Source of the DNA: CAITNM01 sp964446295
GTDB taxonomy: Bacteria > Pseudomonadota > Alphaproteobacteria > Paracaedibacterales > CAITNM01
DNA: 13,981 bases
Assembly: GCA_964446295.1 (NCBI GenBank)
Contig: CAYUNR010000038.1
Coordinates: 1 to 13,981, forward strand
Reading direction: 5' to 3'
Position numbers and translations under genes: made by a program. Below are positions 1-5,523 of this stretch, piece after piece. How positions within the stretch are numbered: the first letter of the stretch is position 1; every line of letters begins with the position of its first letter. The notes under the pieces were generated by a model. It did not search any database, was not told the origin of the DNA, and worked only from the letters and a program-made list of their open reading frames with translations.

Positions 1-55
1 CAATCGTTCCTATGTTACAGTGCGGTTTGTTCCTTGAAAATTTCTCTTTTGACAT
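1..55 (-). CDS. tuf: Translation elongation factor Tu, N-terminal fragment (partial)
   Basis: The leftward frame starting at the ATG at 55-53 encodes MSKEKFSRNKPHCNIGTI and then leaves the window. This is the conserved EF-Tu N-terminus just before the GHVDHGKT P-loop, which would lie outside. EF-Tu is the GTPase that delivers aminoacyl-tRNA to the ribosome. The Cys in HCNIGTI, where many bacteria have Val, is common in alphaproteobacteria. An AAGGGA ribosome-binding site lies 5 bases upstream (61-66). tRNA-Gly(TCC) lies 94 bases upstream on the same strand, recalling the tRNA-Gly to tuf linkage in many proteobacterial tuf/secE/nusG loci. Only 18 codons are visible, but the match is distinctive. 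Confidence 0.93.
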   Translation of the reverse strand, partial: MSKEKFSRNKPHCNIGTI

Positions 56-149
56 AATAATCCCTTAAAAGATTTGTTAAAAATTTTGACTTAGTTTATC
101 GCGATTAAAAAGATTCGTAAATGGGTGAATTGCTGGAAAGGAATAATTT

Positions 150-223
150 TGGAGCGGGTGATGGGAATCGAACCCACATAGCCAGCTTGGAAGGCTGGAG
201 CTTTACCACTAAGCTACACCCGC
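150..223 (-). tRNA. tRNA-Gly (anticodon TCC)
   Basis: Read on the minus strand, the full cloverleaf is visible. The acceptor stem pairs GCGGGTG with CACCCGC, and the D arm is GCTT/AAGC. The anticodon stem is CCAGC/GCTGG around the loop CTTCCAA, so the anticodon is TCC, and a TTCGATT loop marks the T arm. The discriminator is T and the 3' CCA is encoded (152-150). It lies between dnaK and tuf in the same orientation and may be processed from a longer tuf transcript. Confidence 0.97.
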
Positions 224-266
224 AGTAATTTGTAATTTAAGAGAATTTTCCCTAAAGGTCAATATA

Positions 267-292
267 GATGGGAGAGTTATTGCTCCCCCATC
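267..292 (-). terminator. Stem-loop just after dnaK, possible weak terminator
   Basis: GATGGGAGAG (267-276) pairs with CTCCCCCATC (283-292) across a 6-base loop, 9 of 10 positions paired. On the dnaK transcript it starts 10 bases after the stop codon. The bases that follow (TATATT) are only moderately U-rich, so it may end transcription partially, or mark the 3' end or a processing point, leaving some read-through into tRNA-Gly and tuf. Confidence 0.5.
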
Positions 293-301
293 CATTAGTC
301 A

Positions 302-2212
302 TTATGCTTTTTTACGATCGTCTTCTTTATCTTCGTATTCAGCATCCACTATAGTTTCACCTTCTGGTGTTTCTGTAGCAGGTGCTGAAGCATCACCTTC
401 TGTTGTCTGAGACGCTTTGTAAGCAGCTTCACCAAGCTTCATTGATGACTGAGCAAGCGTTTGCATTTTTGCTTGAATATCATCTTTATCTTCCTTAGAT
501 AAAGCTTCCTTTAAGGCTGCCAAATCAGTTTCGATTGCTGTTTTTTCTTCCTCAGTAACCGCACTTCCGTGTTCTGATAATGCTTTTTCCGTAGAATGAA
601 CTAGAGCATCTGCATGATTTTTTGCTTCAATCGTTTCTTTGCGCTTTTTATCATCTTCAGCGTTTGCTTCAGCTTCTTTGACCATACGTTGAATATCTTC
701 TTCAGAAAGACCACCGGAAGCTTGAATACGAATCTGCTGTTCTTTGCCTGTTGCTTTATCTTTGGCAGAAACTTGCACAATTCCGTTTGCATCAATGTCA
801 AAAGTTACTTCAACTTGTGGAATACCACGAGGAGCTGGCGGCAAGTCTTCTAAATTAAACTGACCAAGAGTTTTATTATCAGCTGCCATTTCGCGTTCTC
901 CTTGGAACACACGAATTGTCACGGCTGTTTGATTATCCTCAGCTGTTGAAAATACTTGGCTTTTACGTGTTGGAATAGTTGTATTGCGATCTATCAAGCG
1001 CGTAAAGATTCCACCAAGAGTTTCAATTCCTAAAGAAAGAGGCGTAACATCAAGCAACAACACATCTTTAACGTCACCTTTTAGAACACCACCTTGAATT
1101 GCAGCACCAATTGCCACAACTTCATCAGGATTCACACCACGATGTGGTTCACGACCAAATAGTTGTTTCACTGTTTCGAATATTTTTGGCATACGAGTCA
1201 TTCCGCCTACCAAAATAACCTCGTCTATTTGATTTGGCTGCAAGCCAGCATCACGTAACGCTGATTTACAAGGATCAATAGTACGCTGAACTAATTCGTC
1301 AACCAACGATTCAAATTTTGCCCGAGTAAGCTTCAAATTTAAGTGCTTTGGACCACTGGCATCTGCAGTAATAAATGGCAAATTAATGTCAGTTTGCATT
1401 GAATTTGAAAGTTCAATTTTTGCTTTTTCAGCAGCTTCTTTCAAACGTTGAAGAGCAAGCTTGTCTTTTCTAAGGTCGATAGATTGTTCTTTTTTAAATT
1501 CATCTGCAATCCAGTCAATAACACGAGCATCAAAGTCTTCACCGCCAAGAAAAGTATCGCCATTGGTAGATTTCACTTCAAAAACACCATCACCAATTTC
1601 AAGAATTGATACGTCAAAAGTACCGCCACCAAGATCATAAACAGCGATTGTACCTGTAGCTTTTTTCTCAAGACCGTAAGCCAAAGCTGCTGCAGTTGGT
1701 TCGTTAAGAATGCGCAGAACTTCTAAGCCAGCAATACGTCCAGCATCTTTAGTAGCTTGACGTTGCGCGTCGTTAAAATAAGCTGGAACAGTTACAATTG
1801 CTTGAGTAACTTTTTCACCCAGATAATTTTCTGCTGTCTCTTTCATTTTTTGCAAAATAAATGCGCTAACTTGGCTTGGACTATATTTTTCCCCATGCGC
1901 TTCTACCCATGCGTCTTTATTATCACCAGAAACAATTTTGTAAGGCACCAGACCTATGTCTTTTTGAGTCATAGGGTCATTAAACGTACGACCAATCAAA
2001 CGTTTAATCGCAAAAAGTGTATTTTCTGGGTTAGTAACACCCTGACGCTTCGCAGGTTGCCCCACTAAACGTTCTCCGCCTTCTGTAAAGGCAACCATTG
2101 ATGGTGTTGTGCGAGCACCTTCGGTATTTTCAATAACCTTTGCTGTGTTTCCTTCCATTACGGCAACACATGAGTTTGTTGTACCAAGATCTATTCCGAT
2201 TACACGTGACAT
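302..2212 (-). CDS. dnaK: Chaperone protein DnaK (Hsp70)
   Basis: ATP-dependent cytoplasmic Hsp70 chaperone that works with DnaJ and GrpE; 636 residues, normal for the family. All three Hsp70 signatures are present: IDLGTTNS at about residues 7-14, DLGGGTFD at 193-200 and VGGMTRMP at 335-342. The interdomain linker DVLLLDVTP follows near 383, then the beta substrate-binding domain, helical lid and an acidic tail ending EDDRKKA. I chose the ATG at 2212 because AAGGAG lies 6 bases upstream and MSRVIGIDLG is the usual N-terminus. A start at 2248 would add 12 unusual residues and place codons inside the operator. No dnaJ follows; the next genes are tRNA-Gly and tuf. Regulation is probably heat-responsive through HrcA, given the CIRCE-like element at 2238-2264. 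Confidence 0.98.
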   Translation of the reverse strand: MSRVIGIDLGTTNSCVAVMEGNTAKVIENTEGARTTPSMVAFTEGGERLVGQPAKRQGVTNPENTLFAIKRLIGRTFNDPMTQKDIGLVPYKIVSGDNKDAWVEAHGEKYSPSQVSAFILQKMKETAENYLGEKVTQAIVTVPAYFNDAQRQATKDAGRIAGLEVLRILNEPTAAALAYGLEKKATGTIAVYDLGGGTFDVSILEIGDGVFEVKSTNGDTFLGGEDFDARVIDWIADEFKKEQSIDLRKDKLALQRLKEAAEKAKIELSNSMQTDINLPFITADASGPKHLNLKLTRAKFESLVDELVQRTIDPCKSALRDAGLQPNQIDEVILVGGMTRMPKIFETVKQLFGREPHRGVNPDEVVAIGAAIQGGVLKGDVKDVLLLDVTPLSLGIETLGGIFTRLIDRNTTIPTRKSQVFSTAEDNQTAVTIRVFQGEREMAADNKTLGQFNLEDLPPAPRGIPQVEVTFDIDANGIVQVSAKDKATGKEQQIRIQASGGLSEEDIQRMVKEAEANAEDDKKRKETIEAKNHADALVHSTEKALSEHGSAVTEEEKTAIETDLAALKEALSKEDKDDIQAKMQTLAQSSMKLGEAAYKASQTTEGDASAPATETPEGETIVDAEYEDKEDDRKKA

Positions 2213-2218
2213 AGCTTT

Positions 2219-2224
2219 CTCCTT
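2219..2224 (-). promoter_or_regulatory. Ribosome-binding site deciding the dnaK start
   Basis: AAGGAG on the minus strand, 6 bases before the ATG at 2212. It is a near-ideal Shine-Dalgarno sequence and supports this start over the in-frame ATG at 2248, which has no such signal. Confidence 0.85.
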
Positions 2225-2237
2225 AATATTTTTGTTT

Positions 2238-2264
2238 TTAGCAGCCATTGACTGACAGTGCTAA
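2238..2264 (-). promoter_or_regulatory. CIRCE-like HrcA operator upstream of dnaK
   Basis: On the plus strand TTAGCAGCC (2238-2246), nine bases, then CAGTGCTAA (2256-2264). The CIRCE consensus is TTAGCACTC-N9-GAGTGCTAA; 15 of 18 arm positions match and the spacer is exactly nine. It begins 2 bases from the predicted -10 box and covers the expected transcription start near 2259, the usual place for HrcA repression of heat-shock genes. HrcA itself is not in the window. Confidence 0.8.
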
Positions 2265-2265
2265 C

Positions 2266-2294
2266 AATATACAAAATTTTTGCACAAAAATCAA
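2266..2294 (-). promoter_or_regulatory. Sigma-70-type promoter for dnaK
   Basis: Minus strand: -35 TTGATT (2294-2289), 17-base spacer, -10 TATATT (2271-2266). The hexamers match consensus at 4 and 5 of 6 positions. The expected start near 2259 falls within the CIRCE-like element, giving a leader of about 46 bases. I see no clear sigma-32 hexamers. Confidence 0.65.
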
Positions 2295-2377
2295 AGTTTT
2301 AAACAAAAAATTTGATTTATTTTAAGAGGTCGCGCAGCCTACTTGCATTCAGCATAGAAATATCAAACACTATATTT

Positions 2378-3163
2378 ATGATTCGTTGGCTTTTTATCAT
2401 TGTTTTTATGCCCTTAAGTTGGGGAGAGGCTCTTGAACACACACAAGAAAATCAGCCTCTACCTGCTCAAGAACAAAATTTGCTTATCCTTGTAGATTTA
2501 CAAGGCGCTCTTTTCTATCCAAAAGCTACCGGCGCAAAATTTGCCACTATACAAAACCAAAAAGTAGCTGATTCGATAACTGCACTTAAGAAACAAGGCG
2601 CCAGAGTGCTATATTTGGCTGAACACTCTTCTGAAACTATGTTTTGGCAAAATAGTATTACAAAGAACGCTTTGCCCTTTGAAGAGAATTTTAGCCTAAG
2701 CAATGAGATTTTTCGTGGCTTTGAAGGCAGTATGCCCTCATGTCGTTTTGGGATTGTGCTTTGTCAAAGCCAACCCTTAGGCGAGATTTTAGGACTAGTT
2801 ATTAATCAGCTTTGGGTTTGGACTCAGTTTGCCCCAAAAAAGATTATATTTTTTACAAATAGCAAAGAACGTGGAGAAATTGTTTCAGCTATTGGATTAC
2901 GCATTGGGGCTTTTACCGAAGTTAATTTGGTGCATGGAATAGTCGGAACAGCCCCAACACTTAATACAAAAAAACCTGAAACATCAACACTTATGCAAAC
3001 AAAGCAGACCGAAAAAATCAAAAAGCACAAACCTTCTATTAGAAGAATAAAGTCGCTCAACGACATATTACAAAAAGCGACAGACTCTTCTAAATCATTC
3101 TCATCGCAAGAAAAAATGCATCCACCAATTGCAATAGATGAGTCTAAGCTAGAAAATGTGTAA
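2378..3163 (+). CDS. Exported HAD-like (possibly DUF2608-type) protein with degenerate catalytic motifs
   Basis: A protein of 261 residues from the ATG at 2378. The first ~18 residues (MIRWLFIIVF, then MPLSWGEA) look like a secretion signal with cleavage near A18, which is why I prefer this ATG to a TTG at 2312. The core resembles small HAD-fold proteins exported by intracellular bacteria. LLILVDLQGALF (35-46) occupies the motif I position, LKKQGARVLYL (70-80) fits the helix and strand before motif II, and PKKIIFFTNS (153-162) fits the motif IV region. The expected Asp residues are mostly gone: DLQ replaces DxD, and TN replaces DD. The last ~65 residues are polar, Lys/Ser-rich and probably disordered. 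If the fold is right this may be a non-catalytic relative. It is divergent from dnaK and 73 bases ahead of pgsA. The gene is real; the family call is tentative, and the ribosome-binding site is weak. Confidence 0.6.
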   Translation: MIRWLFIIVFMPLSWGEALEHTQENQPLPAQEQNLLILVDLQGALFYPKATGAKFATIQNQKVADSITALKKQGARVLYLAEHSSETMFWQNSITKNALPFEENFSLSNEIFRGFEGSMPSCRFGIVLCQSQPLGEILGLVINQLWVWTQFAPKKIIFFTNSKERGEIVSAIGLRIGAFTEVNLVHGIVGTAPTLNTKKPETSTLMQTKQTEKIKKHKPSIRRIKSLNDILQKATDSSKSFSSQEKMHPPIAIDESKLENV

Positions 3164-3181
3164 CTTATTCTCTTCTAATAT

Positions 3182-3210
3182 TTGCCATCTCTCATGAATT
3201 ACGGCATTAT
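3182..3210 (+). promoter_or_regulatory. Predicted promoter for pgsA
   Basis: -35 TTGCCA (3182-3187, 5/6), 17-base spacer, -10 CATTAT (3205-3210, 4/6). The expected start near 3217 gives a leader of about 20 bases ending in AGGA upstream of the pgsA ATG. Confidence 0.45.
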
Positions 3211-3236
3211 CTAGTCAATAAAATAGTAGGAATGCT

Positions 3237-3809
3237 ATGGTGAATTTTAAGAACCTTGCCAACACGTTAACCCTTGCACGCATTGGTTTAATTCCATTTA
3301 TATTAATAACTTTTTTTATAAATTACCCAACTCCGCGCCTTATAGCAGCATGTCTTTTTGTGCTTGCATGCATTACTGATTATCTTGATGGGTTCATTGC
3401 TCGTAAATTCAATCAAGAGACACGCTTTGGGGAAATATTAGACCCTATTGCTGATAAACTTTTGATATCATCAACCTTACTAATGCTTGTGGGATTTGAT
3501 CGAATTTCAAAATTCAGCATTTTAGCTGCTGTTATTATTCTATGCCGTGAAATTCTTGTTTCAGGCCTACGTGAATATTTAGCTGAGGTTAGAGTTTTAC
3601 TATCGGTAAATTTTCTTACAAAAATAAAAACAACCATTCAAATGCTTGCACTGGCTGTATTGCTGTATATAGATCCGCAGCATAGCCCTACAGCGCTTCA
3701 AGCTATAGGAGAATTGTTATTGTGGATTGCAGCTGGCATAACCCTTTATTCTGGCTGGATTTATGTTCAAACTAGCATGGATGCAGCTACAGAAAATCTT
3801 TCTGCATAG
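3237..3809 (+). CDS. pgsA: CDP-diacylglycerol--glycerol-3-phosphate 3-phosphatidyltransferase
   Basis: Inner-membrane enzyme that joins CDP-diacylglycerol and glycerol-3-phosphate to give phosphatidylglycerophosphate, the committed step to phosphatidylglycerol and cardiolipin. The 190 residues are typical. The CDP-alcohol phosphatidyltransferase motif is complete: D48, D51-G52, A55-R56, G65, D69 and D73, with the expected spacing. Hydrophobic segments at about 13-30, 34-50, 75-105 and 140-180 fit a multi-pass protein. The N-terminus (NLANTLTLARI) is the standard PgsA start and AGGA lies 5 bases upstream. The next gene overlaps or abuts it, suggesting joint expression of two membrane-lipid genes. 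Confidence 0.95.
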   Translation: MVNFKNLANTLTLARIGLIPFILITFFINYPTPRLIAACLFVLACITDYLDGFIARKFNQETRFGEILDPIADKLLISSTLLMLVGFDRISKFSILAAVIILCREILVSGLREYLAEVRVLLSVNFLTKIKTTIQMLALAVLLYIDPQHSPTALQAIGELLLWIAAGITLYSGWIYVQTSMDAATENLSA

Positions 3810-4722
3810 CATGCTTTTATTTTTCAAGATTGTATTTTCTGGTTTGGCGTTGTGGTGGGTATTACGTCAAGTAAACCTTGATCAGCTACACTCAGTTTTC
3901 GAAGAGCTTCCAGTTTCTACTTACAGCTATGCCTTACTAACGATGAGCCTATGCGTATGCCTTAATGGCCTTCGTCTCTGCTATATTTCAAAATTGATAG
4001 GAATTAAAAATTCATTTAAGTCTTTGATCAATCTAACCTGGGCTGGAACATTTTTTAATCAGCTTTTACCCGGTGGCATTGGCGGTGACGCCTATCGAAT
4101 TTACGCTCTCACTAAGAAAAATAGCACTTTACTAAGCACCTCAGCAATTATATGGGATCGCATTCTAGGACTTGCCTGCATGGGCTTGATTTGTGTGCCT
4201 ATGCTATTTTTTATAAAATTACCTTCATCCTTAAAAATAATTGCCCTAACTACTTACAGTTTTTTAGTCGGTGGCATTGTTATTTTAATCCTGTTTATTA
4301 GATTTCCCATTTTACAAAACTACAAGCTAATAAATAAACTATGGAAAATTCTAGCCTTAGGGAAAAAATTTATTTCAAAACCTTGCGCTTTTTTGGGAAT
4401 AACAGGACTGACAGCCACTTTTGTAAATTTTGCCGCATTTTATTTATTAATTATTGCCCTGCAAATTCCCTTAAATTTTTGGGAAAGCTGTGTTTTATAT
4501 ACATTTTCATTGCTTATTAGCATGATTCCAATTTCTATTTCCGGGTGGGGATTACGTGAAAGTTTCTTAACAGCTTACCTTCTAGCATATGGGTTGCCGC
4601 CCGAAAAAGGGTTCACTTTGGGGATTTTACAGGGATTATTGATGCTAGCTGTAGGTGGTATTGGCGCTATTTTTTACTTATTTTCTAAAAATCATAAAAA
4701 TTCACTTGGCACTACCTTATAA
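3763..4722 (+). CDS. Flippase-like membrane protein (YbhN/UPF0104, lysylphosphatidylglycerol synthase TM family)
   Basis: Multi-pass inner-membrane protein of the PF03706/TIGR00374 family. Members include the membrane part of MprF, AglD and hopanoid HpnL, proposed to flip or transport lipids; the substrate here is unknown. Two family hallmarks are clear: NQLLPGGIGGDAYR (99-112) and IPISISGWGLRE (255-266). About eight hydrophobic segments are visible. There is no soluble C-terminal synthase domain, so it is not a full MprF. The reading frame opens at 3763, 47 bases inside pgsA. A second ATG at 3811, one base after the pgsA stop, gives an N-terminus (MLLFFKIVFSGLALWW) that looks more like the family, and neither start has a good ribosome-binding site. 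Either way translation is probably coupled to pgsA. Confidence 0.88.
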   Translation: MFKLAWMQLQKIFLHSMLLFFKIVFSGLALWWVLRQVNLDQLHSVFEELPVSTYSYALLTMSLCVCLNGLRLCYISKLIGIKNSFKSLINLTWAGTFFNQLLPGGIGGDAYRIYALTKKNSTLLSTSAIIWDRILGLACMGLICVPMLFFIKLPSSLKIIALTTYSFLVGGIVILILFIRFPILQNYKLINKLWKILALGKKFISKPCAFLGITGLTATFVNFAAFYLLIIALQIPLNFWESCVLYTFSLLISMIPISISGWGLRESFLTAYLLAYGLPPEKGFTLGILQGLLMLAVGGIGAIFYLFSKNHKNSLGTTL

Positions 4723-4734
4723 AATAGATAGTAT
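4706..4734 (+). promoter_or_regulatory. Predicted promoter for tRNA-Gly(GCC)
   Basis: -35 TTGGCA (4706-4711, 5/6), 17-base spacer, -10 TAGTAT (4729-4734, 4/6), predicting a start near 4741, six bases before the mature tRNA. The -35 lies within the last codons of the flippase-like gene. Confidence 0.4.
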
Positions 4735-4746
4735 GTAATCACTTAA

Positions 4747-4821
4747 GCGGGCGTAGCTCAGGGGTAGAGCACAACCTTGCCAAGGTTGGGGTCGAGGGTT
4801 CGAATCCCTTCGCCCGCTCCA
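4747..4821 (+). tRNA. tRNA-Gly (anticodon GCC)
   Basis: The acceptor stem pairs GCGGGCG with CGCCCGC and the D arm is GCTC/GAGC. The anticodon stem CAACC/GGTTG surrounds TTGCCAA, giving anticodon GCC. The T loop TTCGAAT is closed by GAGGG/CCCTT (one G-T pair). The discriminator is T and CCA is encoded at 4819-4821. With the TCC species at 150-223 the window holds two Gly isoacceptors that together can read all GGN codons. Confidence 0.97.
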
Positions 4822-4843
4822 AGTAAAAAATTATAGTCCCATC

Positions 4844-5254
4844 TCAGTCTTTGCTTTGTGGATGAATAAGAGCGGAAAGTTTTGCATTATTAACAGCAGC
4901 AGATGCTTGATCATCAAGTATTTTATTTATTTTCTCAATGATCTGCTTAATATCTTCTGAAAATATTCCTATAGCCTTTTCAAAACTTTTAGTTGCTTCA
5001 TGAACTTTATGGCGCTTGTCATTCAGCGCCAACATTTCCTCTGCTAATTTTATTAAATCATCAATTACTGACGCATTTCCACCTTCTCTTAATAGCTCTT
5101 CTTTTTTTCTTTTTAAATTTTCTATCTTTTGTTGATCTTCTTTTTGAAGAGCAGCACCACTTAGACCTGCTGGAGTTGCAGATTCTGCAGCTTTAATCGT
5201 TCCTAAAAATCCTAAATAAAGAACGGCTATTAGAGAAATTGCTATTTTATTCAT
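4844..5254 (-). CDS. Small exported helical protein of unknown function
   Basis: 136 residues, not recognised. Residues 1-22 form a clear Sec signal (MNK, then a hydrophobic ISLIAVLYLGFLG, then TIKAA) with likely signal peptidase I cleavage after an AxA-like site near residue 22-23. The mature part is charged and strongly helical: Gln/Lys/Glu-rich at 38-55, leucine-patterned at 64-76, and KSFEKAIGIFSEDIKQIIEKINKILDD near 88-114, consistent with a short coiled coil. There is no Cys, lipobox or catalytic motif. It sits alone between tRNA-Gly(GCC), which converges on it, and tRNA-Leu. The upstream Shine-Dalgarno is weak (GGA). A 15-base palindrome lies about 30 bases upstream of the start. It is likely periplasmic or secreted; no function can be assigned. 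Confidence 0.7.
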   Translation of the reverse strand: MNKIAISLIAVLYLGFLGTIKAAESATPAGLSGAALQKEDQQKIENLKRKKEELLREGGNASVIDDLIKLAEEMLALNDKRHKVHEATKSFEKAIGIFSEDIKQIIEKINKILDDQASAAVNNAKLSALIHPQSKD

Positions 5255-5284
5255 TTTTTCGATCCATGTATATTGTCAATTTAC

Positions 5285-5299
5285 TTAATGTTACATTAA
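5285..5299. promoter_or_regulatory. Perfect 7-bp inverted repeat upstream of the small exported protein gene
   Basis: TTAATGT and ACATTAA flank a single central T, 31 bases upstream of the ATG at 5254. The size and symmetry would suit a small dimeric repressor. The sequence is AT-rich, so chance occurrence is quite possible. Confidence 0.25.
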
Positions 5300-5380
5300 A
5301 AATATTAACAAAGTATTATCAGAAACAATAAATTACATAAATATGAAGTGAAGCCGTAAATTATTCGACTTTAAAAGATA

Positions 5381-5466
5381 TGGTGCCTACTACCAGACTC
5401 GAACTGGTACGCCTTTTGGGCGGCAGATTTTAAGTCTGCTGTGTCTACCGATTCCACCAAGCAGGC
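5381..5466 (-). tRNA. tRNA-Leu (anticodon TAA)
   Basis: On the minus strand the acceptor GCCTGCT pairs with AGTAGGC (one G-T). The anticodon stem GCAGA/TCTGC encloses CTTAAAA, giving anticodon TAA. A long variable arm (GCCGCCCAAAAGGCG region), as in class II tRNAs, precedes the T arm ACCAG-TTCGAGT-CTGGT. The discriminator A and an encoded CCA follow (5383-5381). Its 86 bases are right for tRNA-Leu. Confidence 0.97.
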
Positions 5467-5523
5467 CCCAGACTTCTTTCTAGCAAAGAATAGAAAATTA
5501 CGCAAAGCTAAAAACACAACTTC

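Noticed and set aside
601..2068. Open frames on either strand inside dnaK (for example 601-801, 614-853 and 1757-2068)
   Set aside because: They lie wholly in the dnaK coding sequence, have low-complexity translations and no ribosome-binding sites, and dnaK is certain.
2213..2248. N-terminal extension of DnaK from the ATG at 2248
   Set aside because: It would put codons inside the CIRCE-like operator, lacks a ribosome-binding site and adds residues foreign to DnaK; the ATG at 2212 has AAGGAG.
2312..2377. TTG start for the exported HAD-like protein
   Set aside because: It would bury the signal peptide behind 22 polar residues; the ATG at 2378 gives a normal export signal.
4723..5523. Genomic island or attachment sites at the tRNA genes
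   Set aside because: No integrase, no direct repeat of a tRNA 3' end and no composition break was visible.
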